Shown: positions 45,803 through 54,575 of the stretch, piece after piece
Layout: every line of letters starts with the position of its first letter
Numbering within the stretch: the stretch's first letter is position 1
Assembly (NCBI GenBank): GCA_947630845.1
Contig: CANRJB010000009.1
Location: 1-64,000, forward strand
Origin: an uncultured Clostridia bacterium
GTDB lineage: Bacteria; Bacillota; Clostridia; Oscillospirales; Ruminococcaceae
Direction of reading: 5' to 3'
DNA length: 64,000 bases
Translations under genes and position numbers: made by a program
Notes under the pieces: model-generated
Told to the model about the DNA's origin: nothing
Databases searched by the model: none
Seen by the model: only the letters and a program-made list of their open reading frames with translations

Positions 45803-46684
45803 TTACAGCAATTCTTCCGTGATCGGCACATCCGGTATTGTGTATTCCTCGGCTCCGTCAGGAAATGCATCATGGGACGGTGAGACAGCCGATTTTTTCT
45901 TCTTATTGAAACGATCAAGTACGGCGATGATATCCTCCGGCAGTCTCCTTCTGCATTCTGCGGACAAATCATCGGGAACACCATAGAAGGCTTCTGCCAT
46001 GCTGCCTGCAATGCAAGTGAGTGTATCACAGTCTCCGCCGAGGGATACTGCTGTACGAATTACGTCTTCAAAGTCCTTCCCTTCCATAAAAGCAGTGATC
46101 GCTTCCGGTACAGTTTCCTGACAACTCTCTACATGATGATATCCCGGTCTGATCTCATCACAGGTGCGTGAGAGGTCGTAACCGAATTCATGGATAATGT
46201 AGCTCCGGATATTTTCCTTGCTTCTGCCGTTTCTGGCAAAAAAGATTGCGCTGGCGACTGCCTCTGCGCCCTTGATGCCCTCCGGATGGTTGTGCGTTAC
46301 CGAAGCGGTAAGTGCTGCCATGTGCCTTGTCGTTTCAATATCGTCAAAGAGCCAGCCTGCCGGAGATACCCGCATTGCAGAGCCGTTGCCGAAGCTGCCA
46401 TACGGCTTTGGTTTTCTGTCATGCAGCCACTTGCTGAATTTCACGCCATATCCGGCATTCGGATATTTCCTGCCCCACTTTTGCATAGAAGCAACCAGTG
46501 CCGCAGTGATTGTTTTATCGGACTGTCCGAGGGTGTCAAGCAGTGCCTCAGCAACAGCAGTTGCCATAACTGAATCATCCGTAAATTCGGAATACTTGCT
46601 GAAAAGCTGAAAGTCCTTTGTTTTGTTGCCCCTGTCAAATTCAAAGGGTGCGCCTATCATATCACCTAATAAAGCTCCGATCAT
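45803..46684 (-). CDS. ADP-ribosylglycohydrolase family protein
   Basis: A 293-residue ARH/DraG-type hydrolase. SEFTDDSVMATAVAEALL provides the first metal-binding TDDS/T motif, and GGDCDTLTCIAGSMAEAFYG provides the second (the D-x-D-T pattern). It removes ADP-ribose from proteins, nucleic acids or small molecules; the target is unknown and no ADP-ribosyltransferase is in the window. Past the TAA stop the same frame continues as DSTFLKKAIAIYKNIIAKKDSSIERKNPNP before another stop, so the C-terminus may have been shortened by a nonsense mutation. Confidence 0.9.
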   Translation of the reverse strand: MIGALLGDMIGAPFEFDRGNKTKDFQLFSKYSEFTDDSVMATAVAEALLDTLGQSDKTITAALVASMQKWGRKYPNAGYGVKFSKWLHDRKPKPYGSFGNGSAMRVSPAGWLFDDIETTRHMAALTASVTHNHPEGIKGAEAVASAIFFARNGRSKENIRSYIIHEFGYDLSRTCDEIRPGYHHVESCQETVPEAITAFMEGKDFEDVIRTAVSLGGDCDTLTCIAGSMAEAFYGVPDDLSAECRRRLPEDIIAVLDRFNKKKKSAVSPSHDAFPDGAEEYTIPDVPITEELL

Positions 46685-46729
46685 ATCAAAAGATCTCCTT
46701 TCCTCTGTTGCAGACTATTATAATACAAT

Positions 46730-46762
46730 CCCTAACGATCTGATGACATCAGATCATTAGAG
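46730..46762. repeat. Dispersed palindrome, copy 4 (degenerate)
   Basis: CCCTAACGATCTGatgacatCAGATCATTAGAG retains the CGATCTG...CAGATC core. It lies between the decarboxylase and ADP-ribosylglycohydrolase genes. A second hairpin ATCCCAtcggggTGGGAT at about 46795-46813 lies closer to the decarboxylase stop and may be its terminator. Confidence 0.75.
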
Positions 46763-46821
46763 AACGCCTGCTGCGCAAACGATGTTTTCCTGCCATCCCA
46801 TCGGGGTGGGATGATAAGGCA

Positions 46822-48090
46822 TTATTTCAGATATTTGTCCATGATATCGCAGAAATCAAATGTAGCAAAGTAGTCTGCCGGAGTCTCTGCACGGCGAATC
46901 AGCTTCACACTGCCATCCTCACACAGCAGCAGCTCTGCTGAACGAAGTTTGCCGTTATAGTTGTAGCCCATGGAGAACCCATGCGCACCGGTATCATGGA
47001 TGACAAGCAGATCACCGATCTCTGTCGGGGGCAGCATACGGTCTATGGCGAATTTGTCGTTATTCTCACAAAGTCCGCCAGTTACATCACACTTGTAAGT
47101 ACATGGTTCATGCTCCTTCCCCAGTACAGTGATGTGATGATAAGCTCCATACATCGCCGGACGCATGAGATTGGCAGCACAGGCATCCACACCAACATAT
47201 TCTTTGTAGATGTGCTTCTTGTGCAGTACCCTTGTCACAAGCTGTCCGAAGGGAGCAAGCATGAAACGCCCCATCTCCGTGAAGATCTTCACATGCCCCA
47301 GTCCGGCAGGGACAAGGATCTCATCAAATGCCTTGTGTACCCCCTCACCGATTGCCATGATGTCATTGGGCGTATCCTCCGGACGATATGCCACACCTAC
47401 GCCGCCGGAAAGATTGATGAACTGAATGTCTGCGCCGGTTTCCTGTTTGAGTGCGGCAGCAAGCTCAAACATCTGCCGTGCAAGGGTGGGATAGTAATCG
47501 TTGGTCAGTGTGTTGGATGCAAGGAAAGCATGGATGCCAAAATGCTTTGCCCCCTTCTTCATGAGCATGCGGAAGCCTTCAAACATCTGCTCTCGTGTGA
47601 AGCCATATTTCGCATCCTCAGGGCTGTCCATGATCTGTGTGGAGATGGTGAACTTACCGCCTGCATTGAAACGGCAGGAAATCGTCTCCGGGATACCGGT
47701 GAGCTGTTCAAGATAATCAATATGTGTGATGTCGTCGAGGTTGATGTACGCACCGAGTGCATAGGCAAGCTGATAATCCTTTGCAGGGGTGACATTGGAC
47801 GAAAACATGATGTCGCTCCCCGAAAAGCCGCAGGCATCACTCATTTGCAGCTCCGTGTAAGATGAGCAGTCCACACCGCAGCCTTCCTCTTTGAGTATCT
47901 TCAGAAGAAAAGGATTGGGGGTCGCCTTGACAGCGAAGTATTCCTTGTAGCCTTTGTTCCATGCAAATGCCTTCTGGACGAGCCGTGCATTCTCACGGAT
48001 GCGCTTCTCATCATAGATATGGAAGGGGGTAGGATAGGTTTTGCAGATCTCCTCCGCCTGTGCTTTTGTCAGAAAAGGAATTTTTTCCAC
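46822..48090 (-). CDS. PLP-dependent decarboxylase, diaminopimelate decarboxylase family
   Basis: A 422-residue fold-type III enzyme. YFAVKATPNPFLLKIL holds the PLP lysine, INLSGGVGVAYRPED the glycine loop, TEMGRFMLAPFGQLVTRV the EPGR-like segment and CDVTGGLCENNDKFA the active-site Cys region across the dimer. It is most simply LysA (meso-DAP to lysine). It is, however, the last gene of an operon with an acyl carrier protein, and BtrK of butirosin biosynthesis is a relative that decarboxylates an ACP-bound amino acid, so an ACP-linked substrate is possible. GTG 48090 is preferred, eight bases after AAGGAG. Confidence 0.82.
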   Translation of the reverse strand: MEKIPFLTKAQAEEICKTYPTPFHIYDEKRIRENARLVQKAFAWNKGYKEYFAVKATPNPFLLKILKEEGCGVDCSSYTELQMSDACGFSGSDIMFSSNVTPAKDYQLAYALGAYINLDDITHIDYLEQLTGIPETISCRFNAGGKFTISTQIMDSPEDAKYGFTREQMFEGFRMLMKKGAKHFGIHAFLASNTLTNDYYPTLARQMFELAAALKQETGADIQFINLSGGVGVAYRPEDTPNDIMAIGEGVHKAFDEILVPAGLGHVKIFTEMGRFMLAPFGQLVTRVLHKKHIYKEYVGVDACAANLMRPAMYGAYHHITVLGKEHEPCTYKCDVTGGLCENNDKFAIDRMLPPTEIGDLLVIHDTGAHGFSMGYNYNGKLRSAELLLCEDGSVKLIRRAETPADYFATFDFCDIMDKYLK

Positions 48091-48121
48091 TTCACTCACT
48101 CCTTATTGATTTTCTACCACT

Positions 48122-48373
48122 TTACCGGTTCGCTTTACCACGTGCCATGACAATGTCTGCCATTTCACCGACATTCTTCATGCCGCTGACTTCTTTCATG
48201 GTGAAACGCATCCGGAAAGCCTTCTCCACGGCTGCGATCAGGTTGATATGTTCAAGACTGTCCCAGTCTTCAATATCCTTTGCACTGGTGTTTACTGTGA
48301 GTACGATGCTTTCATCATCAAACACATCCCGGAAAATCTCCGTCAGCCTTTCCATTACCTGTTCCCTGTTCAT
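48122..48373 (-). CDS. Acyl carrier protein
   Basis: An 83-residue carrier protein with the phosphopantetheine site DWDSLEHINLIAAVEKAF (Ser39). It differs from fatty-acid ACPs, which have ADSLD, and looks like stand-alone carriers of specialised pathways. ATG overlaps the FkbH-like gene stop by four bases, so it is translationally coupled to its presumed loading enzyme. A dedicated 4'-phosphopantetheinyl transferase is not in the window. Confidence 0.92.
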   Translation of the reverse strand: MNREQVMERLTEIFRDVFDDESIVLTVNTSAKDIEDWDSLEHINLIAAVEKAFRMRFTMKEVSGMKNVGEMADIVMARGKANR

Positions 48374-50160
48374 AATATAGCCTCCTCCTTGATTCGTATC
48401 ACTTGATTTTTCGGCACATAGTCTGTGACCGCCAGCTCCCAGACGGTGTTCCCGTCCGCATCTTCGGATACCTTCGTGAATCCGAAACTCTCGTACAGAT
48501 CTTTTACCATGCCGTTTTTCGGAGTCGGGAAATAATACCCGAAAATTCTGCTTATATTCTGCTCCCGTGCGGTTCTGACCAACTCATCGAGCATCGCAAG
48601 CTCCATGTCCCGTTTCAGTACCCGGCAGCTCATGAGCCATAGCTCCATGTGCAGTGTGTCTCCTTCTTTCCTGCCGATCACAACAGACACAATGCCGTTG
48701 TCCCCGAACTTATCCTTCAGCCGTCCGCACAGCCGGATGTACTCACTGCTTGCGGCAGTTTCTTCCATTTCGGACTGGGTATAGCGTTTGGTCGTAAGGT
48801 TAAACTGGTTGCTCTTGTTGGTGAGCTGTGTGATCCTCGGCAGACTGATGGCATCAAAATCCTGTATCTCTGCTGTCATCTCCAGACTTTTCAGAAAGTC
48901 CGCATAGTTGGCAAACTGCTGTGCTGCTGCCTGACGCTGTGCATTTTCCTTGTACATGGCATTGCGCTTGGCATCATCGGCAGACAGGGTCGTCACCTCA
49001 AAATAACCGCTCCTGTCCAGCGCAAGAATGCAGTCCTCTACAGAAGAAAATGCCACCACTGCCGTATCCGGCAGCTGCGCCTGCACGATCGCACGCTCTG
49101 CCGGGTTATCATCCACAAACACAAAACTCTCCGGCAGCAGATTCAACTCATTGGCACTGTCAAGAAGATTCTGTGATTTTGGCTCCCAGTTTGCCTTGAT
49201 GAGGGTGAAGTCATCCGGTTTCAGGATGCCGTCGGGATGGTTAAGTCCGGAAATGGCATTTTCGGGGTCATTTTTAGAGCAGACTGTCAGCAGCACGCCA
49301 ATGTCCTCATGGGCTTTGAGATAGCCCTGCAATTCTGCATATGCCTGTCCGACGGAAGTTTCTTGTCCGATCTCGATGCCTGCCTGTCCGTCGTCGCCGA
49401 TCACGCCGCCCCAGAGCGTATTGTCCAGATCAAGAGCAAGCACCTTTTTGTTTCTGCCCATGAGGGAACAGATGATATTGCTCAGATTGTAGGCAAATTC
49501 CGGTATTGCCGGAACTGCAAGGGCATATTTGTACAGATGCCAGTAGGTGGGATCCAGCCACTTGTCCAATCCATAGCATGCCGACAGATACTGGATATCA
49601 TGGATGTAGAAGTTGTTATGGGATGCGGCATAGTCATAGAACATAACATTCAGCCGGCTGATGAAGTCGATTCTTCCCTGTGGACAGCCGACTTCCCGGT
49701 TTCCAAGAAGTCTCGTCATGGGCAGCTCAAAATTATTCTGGATGACAGGGCAGCCATAGACGGCATTCAGGTGTTCCCACATCTGCTCAAAATGCGTATA
49801 GGTCTGGTGGAGCTTGTGTTCGCATAGCTCCGCAGAATCCCTTACCTGCGGAAATTCCCGGATGTTGCGGCTTGAAGTGTGGATGAAGATCAGCTCCGGA
49901 TGAAATGCCGCAAGCTCTGGATTGTCAAACATGGCATCTTCCCAGTACTGTGCATACTCCGACTCGTAAAATTCCGGTACGATCCCACGGTTGCGCAGAA
50001 ACAGCTCCAGCATCTTCACAATGTCACTTGTTGTGGAACCGCCCAACACGGCAATGCGCAGATTCACACCGCCCTGCTGCTCCTTTAGCTGCCGCAGGAG
50101 TCTGCGGCGTTTCTGCATAATGGCATCAGCATCGAACGGATAACAAAGTTCTTGCAGCAT
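48370..50160 (-). CDS. HAD-IIIC FkbH-like protein with N-terminal SGNH-like and C-terminal GNAT-like domains
   Basis: A 596-residue protein. The N-terminal third contains LRIAVLGGSTTSDIVKMLELFL, an SGNH-like element of FkbH-family proteins. The HAD core has VLALDLDNTLWGGVIGDDG (nucleophile Asp near 243), VCSKNDPENA and FVFVDDNPAERAIV. A GNAT-like C-terminal region (about 450-590) carries RFGYY-type sequence ISRIFGYYFPTPKNGMVKDLYESFGF. FkbH proteins load a glyceryl group from 1,3-bisphosphoglycerate onto an ACP; the ACP gene next door fits that. ATG 50160 follows AAAGGAG at eight bases. The donor here is inferred, not shown. Confidence 0.85.
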   Translation of the reverse strand: MLQELCYPFDADAIMQKRRRLLRQLKEQQGGVNLRIAVLGGSTTSDIVKMLELFLRNRGIVPEFYESEYAQYWEDAMFDNPELAAFHPELIFIHTSSRNIREFPQVRDSAELCEHKLHQTYTHFEQMWEHLNAVYGCPVIQNNFELPMTRLLGNREVGCPQGRIDFISRLNVMFYDYAASHNNFYIHDIQYLSACYGLDKWLDPTYWHLYKYALAVPAIPEFAYNLSNIICSLMGRNKKVLALDLDNTLWGGVIGDDGQAGIEIGQETSVGQAYAELQGYLKAHEDIGVLLTVCSKNDPENAISGLNHPDGILKPDDFTLIKANWEPKSQNLLDSANELNLLPESFVFVDDNPAERAIVQAQLPDTAVVAFSSVEDCILALDRSGYFEVTTLSADDAKRNAMYKENAQRQAAAQQFANYADFLKSLEMTAEIQDFDAISLPRITQLTNKSNQFNLTTKRYTQSEMEETAASSEYIRLCGRLKDKFGDNGIVSVVIGRKEGDTLHMELWLMSCRVLKRDMELAMLDELVRTAREQNISRIFGYYFPTPKNGMVKDLYESFGFTKVSEDADGNTVWELAVTDYVPKNQVIRIKEEAIL

Positions 50161-50212
50161 AGACCTTTCTCCTTTGAAGAGGAGCAAGAGACGACTGTCC
50201 CTTGCCCCTGCT

Positions 50213-51622
50213 TTATTGATTTAGTAACGTTTGCAGATCATCAGAATTGGTACCTGTTGCACTGAACGTATTCATGGCAAAGAGTACATCTGTCACACCC
50301 TTCTCCTGCATGAAGTCAATGATGTTCGGGGTAAAGAACCGCATGTCGATCACCCAGATCTCCTCAAACGAATTGGTCAGGCATGGTACGAGGGCATTGC
50401 CATAGCTATCCTTGATGATGCAGAGTGTCCTGCCATTCTTGCAGTCTGTCTCTACATGCGTCACCCTCTCATCGCCGCCCATGAACACCAGATACCAGTC
50501 CGAAACATCAAGATGATCCAATGACGACAGCAGCAGTGCCCCCTCACGTTCATTGGTCATATCAATGTCATAGTAAGTGGTCGTGTAGGAATTTTGGGGT
50601 TTGTAGTAGATGAAATCCTCCGGGTTATCCTTGATATCAGCACTGCCGGTGTAGCCGTAGAGCGTACCGACATAACCCTCGAGGACAACTGTCTCATAGT
50701 CCGAAAGCGGTGCAAACGGCACACCTGCTTCTTCCGCAAATGCCTGTGCTGCGTAGTATGCACCAAGCGGCTGCCAGTGATGATCTGTCCGGGAATAGAT
50801 GGCTTCCGACTTATGCTCCTCCAGCAAGCTGTAAGCATCCACAGGTATCACACCAGACAAACAGCTGTTGATATGGTCAATGTGATCCTTCTCACTTGCA
50901 GAAGCATTCTGAAATTTCTTCGGCAGATAGAAGGAGACTGCTGTAGGTGCGACCATCGAATAGACATTCACATCCGGACCAAGCTTTTCCTTATAGGTAT
51001 TCAGCGTTCTGGCATAAGATTCTCCCTGCTCGTAATTTCCGCCATAGAGCATGATTCCTCTGTGCTTGACAATAAGGATGTTATTGGTCATTTCCCCATC
51101 TGCATCCTCATAGTCATCCTCTGTCTCTGCTTCAGTGGGAGCTATTGTTTCTTCTGTGGACGCTTCTGTCAGCATCTCCGCTTCAGAAGGCTTCACGACC
51201 GGAACGGGTGCATCTGTTGTCGGCGGTTCTGTTTCCTCCGGTTTGGCGGGGCGGCTGCTTTCGATCGTCGGGATATTGCCGATCAGTGTTCCGTCCTCAT
51301 AGGGGATGCCGAGATGTCCCCGGAAATCCGAGATCCATCCCTTGAACACACTGCGCAGCGGCACAGAATCATTGAAAAACGCAGCAAAATTCTCTGTAAA
51401 GCTGCCGTCCAGATAGGCTTCTATCGTGAATTTCGGACATTTCGCCAGATCACGCTTTTCCTCTGCGGAATAGGTGGGGCGTTTTCCAAAAATCAGAAAC
51501 AGACTCAGCAGACAGAACAGGATGCCGATCGTCAGGACATTGATCTTAAACAGCTTGTTTTCCTTACGGCGTTTTTCGGATTCTGCATCTTTGAGCGTCA
51601 CATCGATCTCATGTTCTTGCAT
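50213..51622 (-). CDS. DHHW-motif extracytoplasmic protein (AlgX/DltD-like role)
   Basis: A roughly 469-residue protein with one N-terminal membrane anchor (INVLTIGILFCLLSLFLIFG), an acidic Thr/Glu/Pro linker (about 125-175) and an external SGNH-like domain. YSRTDHHWQPLGAYYAAQAF is the DHHW signature, and CIIKDSYGNALVPCL resembles the catalytic Ser segment of AlgJ/AlgX. Such proteins pair with MBOAT transporters to transfer acyl groups onto exported polymers. ATG 51622 is preferred because AGGAGG lies eight bases upstream, overlapping the MBOAT stop codon. Confidence 0.88.
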   Translation of the reverse strand: MQEHEIDVTLKDAESEKRRKENKLFKINVLTIGILFCLLSLFLIFGKRPTYSAEEKRDLAKCPKFTIEAYLDGSFTENFAAFFNDSVPLRSVFKGWISDFRGHLGIPYEDGTLIGNIPTIESSRPAKPEETEPPTTDAPVPVVKPSEAEMLTEASTEETIAPTEAETEDDYEDADGEMTNNILIVKHRGIMLYGGNYEQGESYARTLNTYKEKLGPDVNVYSMVAPTAVSFYLPKKFQNASASEKDHIDHINSCLSGVIPVDAYSLLEEHKSEAIYSRTDHHWQPLGAYYAAQAFAEEAGVPFAPLSDYETVVLEGYVGTLYGYTGSADIKDNPEDFIYYKPQNSYTTTYYDIDMTNEREGALLLSSLDHLDVSDWYLVFMGGDERVTHVETDCKNGRTLCIIKDSYGNALVPCLTNSFEEIWVIDMRFFTPNIIDFMQEKGVTDVLFAMNTFSATGTNSDDLQTLLNQ

Positions 51623-51634
51623 CTGCATGACCTC

Positions 51635-53035
51635 CTAAAAACGATAGTACAGGAACGCTACCGTTGTCGCATCTACCAGCAGCAGGCTGCTCAGCAGCAG
51701 CAGCACTGCACAGCCGACAGTCCCTGCAACGGAAATGCCTGCTTTGAGAGTTCCGTGCTTTTCGGCAAGCTTTTTCGGCAGCTCCAACAGCGGAAAACAA
51801 CATGCGATCGCTGCAATGATGAGGAACAGATTGTTGTAAAGTGACATCTGTTCCGCAAAGCTGAAAAAGCCGTTCGGGTTGAAAATCGTCAGATTGCGCA
51901 GGAACATTCCCAATTTTTTGAAGTCCTCAAAGTAAAAAATGCCGAACCCGATGATAATGACGAGTTTATTATAAATATGTCTTGCCCAGAGGGGAAAGCT
52001 GCGCATTTTCTTTTTTCCTATCTTTGCTTCAAGCAGGATGAATGCGCCGTAATACAGCCCCCAGAGAATGTAGTTCCAGCTTGCGCCGTGCCAGATACCT
52101 GTACACAGCCACACCAGCCCCAGACTCAGGTATTTGTTCCGGATGCCGAATACCGGCAGCGGCAGCAGATAGTCACGGAAAAAGCTGCCCAGCGAAATGT
52201 GCCATCTCTGCCAGAATTCCGTGATGTCCTTGCAGAGGAACGGATGCCGGAAGTTTTCATCAAAGTGAAATCCGAAAATGCGTCCGAGTGCGATCGCCAT
52301 ATCCGAATACCCCGAAAAATCAAAGTAGACATACAGTGAATACAAGATCACACCATACCATGTACCGAGTATCGTCTGACTGTCGATGTTGCCCAGAAAC
52401 TGCTCCACGATCTGAAACAGGTTGTCTGCCAGTATGACTTTCTTTGCCAGACCCACAACGAATCGGGAAAAGCCATAGCTCAGATCTGCCAGTGTTGTCC
52501 TGCGGTCGTCGATCTCCTCTGCAATGGTGCTGTAGCGGACGATCGGTCCGGCGATCAGTTGCGGGAACAGCGACACATACAGCAGAAATTTCAACGGATC
52601 ACGCTGCGGTGTGACCGTCTCCCAGTAGCAGTCGATCACATAGGACATGACCTGAAAGGTATAGAAACTGATGCCGATCATCTGGACGATGCCGGTCAGG
52701 GGGATGTCTTGTCCGAAGATAAAGTTGATGTTACTGATCAGGAAGTCCGCATACTTGAACACGCCGATCATGCAGAGGTTGAACACAAGGCTCACGCCCA
52801 GTGACAGTTTCCGCACCACAGATTTCTGTTCTGCACCTGCACCGATGCCGCATAAGTAATTGACTGCCACGCTGAGCAACAGGTACAGGATCCTTGTCGG
52901 CTCTCCCCACGCATAAAAGAGCAGGGAGAAGATGACAAGCACCAGATTCCTGCTCCTGATCCTTTTGCATGCCGAATAGCTGAGGATGCAGAGCGGCAAG
53001 AAAAGGTACAAAAATATCAGACTCGAAAAAATCAT
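51635..53035 (-). CDS. MBOAT-family O-acyltransferase (AlgI/DltB-like)
   Basis: A 466-residue membrane protein with about eleven hydrophobic segments. FPQLIAGPIVRY, DFSGYSDMAIALGRIFGFHFDENFRHPF, EFWQRWHISLGSFFRDYL and GIWHGASWNYILWGLYYG (catalytic His) are MBOAT/AlgI signatures. It moves an acyl group from a cytoplasmic carrier across the membrane for transfer outside. First gene of the operon MBOAT-DHHW-FkbH-ACP-decarboxylase. ATG 53035 is used; the ORF-track extension crosses the promoter region. Confidence 0.93.
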   Translation of the reverse strand: MIFSSLIFLYLFLPLCILSYSACKRIRSRNLVLVIFSLLFYAWGEPTRILYLLLSVAVNYLCGIGAGAEQKSVVRKLSLGVSLVFNLCMIGVFKYADFLISNINFIFGQDIPLTGIVQMIGISFYTFQVMSYVIDCYWETVTPQRDPLKFLLYVSLFPQLIAGPIVRYSTIAEEIDDRRTTLADLSYGFSRFVVGLAKKVILADNLFQIVEQFLGNIDSQTILGTWYGVILYSLYVYFDFSGYSDMAIALGRIFGFHFDENFRHPFLCKDITEFWQRWHISLGSFFRDYLLPLPVFGIRNKYLSLGLVWLCTGIWHGASWNYILWGLYYGAFILLEAKIGKKKMRSFPLWARHIYNKLVIIIGFGIFYFEDFKKLGMFLRNLTIFNPNGFFSFAEQMSLYNNLFLIIAAIACCFPLLELPKKLAEKHGTLKAGISVAGTVGCAVLLLLSSLLLVDATTVAFLYYRF

Positions 53036-53074
53036 TTTGCTGCCTCTTGTTCTACATTTTTCGGGTGCAGATTC

Positions 53075-53103
53075 TCTATCTGTTACTTTTTGCCAAACGT
53101 CAA
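53075..53103 (-). promoter_or_regulatory. Possible promoter of the MBOAT operon
   Basis: Minus strand TTGACG (53103-53098), 17-base spacer, GATAGA (53080-53075). The -10 is weak, so an activator or another sigma factor may be needed. Confidence 0.4.
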
Positions 53104-53131
53104 AAATTGTATATAATTGTACAGTATGGCA

Positions 53132-53170
53132 AGAAAAATGAAAGCCAACCGCATCGGCGGCATCGGCTTT
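53132..53170 (-). terminator. Terminator of the DUF951-to-plsC operon
   Basis: Minus strand AAAGCCGATGCCGC-cgat-GCGGTTGGCTTT followed by CATTTTTCTT, about 120 bases past the PlsC-like gene stop. The 120 bases between are AT-rich and hold nothing recognised. Confidence 0.75.
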
Positions 53171-53291
53171 AGCACCCTGTAATAATATTGTACACCATTT
53201 TCTTTTTTTCTGCAATAGCAAAATAGCAGCTTTGAAAATTTCAGCACTTTATACAGTTTTCCGGCAAAATTGTGGTGATTTCACACAAAAA

Positions 53292-54554
53292 TCAGACATT
53301 TGGCGAAATATCGGCATAAAAATACTCGGCAGCAAACTCCGCCTTCGTCACCAGAAATGCAGGGTCGTCAGAGTATACATAATAGCAGCAGAATGGTGTA
53401 GAAAGCACCAGACATTTACCACGTCCACGGTAATCATACTCCGTCTGCACCGATGTAAGCTGACGTGACGGCAGATGCAGCGGAAAGCGGTCACGGATGC
53501 CTTCCGGCACATTGTCCGGCATAAGGGTAAAGCCCCCGGCATCATGCACCAGCGTTCCTTTCCCCAATGGGATAAATCCCTTCTCATTCGGCAGAGCCTC
53601 AATGCGGACATGTACCTGTAAATGATACCTCCCTGCCTTGCATTCTGCCTGTGTCTGCTGCCGTTCCCATCTGTACCAGTCAGGGATGCGCTGCAATATG
53701 CCTTCCTCCGCTTTCAGATCACCGTCCGGCAGCAGTTCCCATGCCGTGCCGCATGACTTACAAAACAAGCGGCTTCCGCCGCTTGCCATCTGCCCTTCTT
53801 TGCCGCACCGGATACATTGGTACAGCGGCAGATGCAGCCCCTGTGCCCGATCGGGGGAGGATATGAGAAGATGCTGCTCTGCCTGCCATGCGTACTCATC
53901 ATATTGCAGATGCTGTACAATGTTCTTTTGCAGCACATCCGCCGGTATTGCCTGTAGCTCCTCCTGTGTATAGAGCAGCTCCAATGTTGCTGCCATGCGT
54001 GATCTCCGGGTATGCCCTTCATCCCAGAAGGGATTGGCAAGATAGCTCCCATGTGCCGACAGTATCACCAGCGGCACACCGAGTACCTTTACCAGCCGTC
54101 CCAGATTCTCCGGCAGCGTGGATGTCACTCCGGCATCGCAGTGACGGGATTCCGGAAAGAGTACAACGGGCTGATGAAGTGTAAAGAGCGCATAGCGGAT
54201 GTTGTTCATCACGGAGATATCCGGCGTATACCGCCGTTTCCCGATGCATCCTCCATGTCTGTAGAACCATTTGCCGTAGCCTGCAAAGCCCTCCATATCG
54301 GACACATAATTCGCCCGGTACGGAAACAATGCCCTCGGTGCAATGAAATAATCCGAAAATCCCTGATGCGTTGCCAGCACCAGAAAGGGCGGTTTCAACC
54401 CCTTCATGCGGATTTTCCTGATATGCAGCCCGAATCTTGCCGTCATCACCCATGATGCCCCCCATAACAGCGGCATCAGCAAGGGATGCTGTCTGACAGG
54501 CTTTTCCGCCATGTCAAACGGCGTAAAATCGGCATGTTTGTTTACCAGTGCCAT
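53292..54554 (-). CDS. PlsC-like acyltransferase with internal zinc ribbon
   Basis: A 420-residue protein. Residues about 50-200 are a glycerolipid acyltransferase domain: THQGFSDYF is the H-x4-D catalytic motif and VVLFPESRHCDAG the second, E-containing motif. Then CIRCGKEGQMASGGSRLFCKSCGTAWELLPDGDL (about 255-290) forms a Cys4 zinc ribbon, followed by an unassigned 130-residue domain. 1-acyl-glycerol-3-phosphate acyltransferases are usually about 240 residues, so this is a larger variant and may acylate another acceptor. Last gene of the DUF951-prfA operon. Confidence 0.8.
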   Translation of the reverse strand: MALVNKHADFTPFDMAEKPVRQHPLLMPLLWGASWVMTARFGLHIRKIRMKGLKPPFLVLATHQGFSDYFIAPRALFPYRANYVSDMEGFAGYGKWFYRHGGCIGKRRYTPDISVMNNIRYALFTLHQPVVLFPESRHCDAGVTSTLPENLGRLVKVLGVPLVILSAHGSYLANPFWDEGHTRRSRMAATLELLYTQEELQAIPADVLQKNIVQHLQYDEYAWQAEQHLLISSPDRAQGLHLPLYQCIRCGKEGQMASGGSRLFCKSCGTAWELLPDGDLKAEEGILQRIPDWYRWERQQTQAECKAGRYHLQVHVRIEALPNEKGFIPLGKGTLVHDAGGFTLMPDNVPEGIRDRFPLHLPSRQLTSVQTEYDYRGRGKCLVLSTPFCCYYVYSDDPAFLVTKAEFAAEYFYADISPNV

Positions 54555-54575
54555 ACTTTCCCCCTGAAATCTCCG

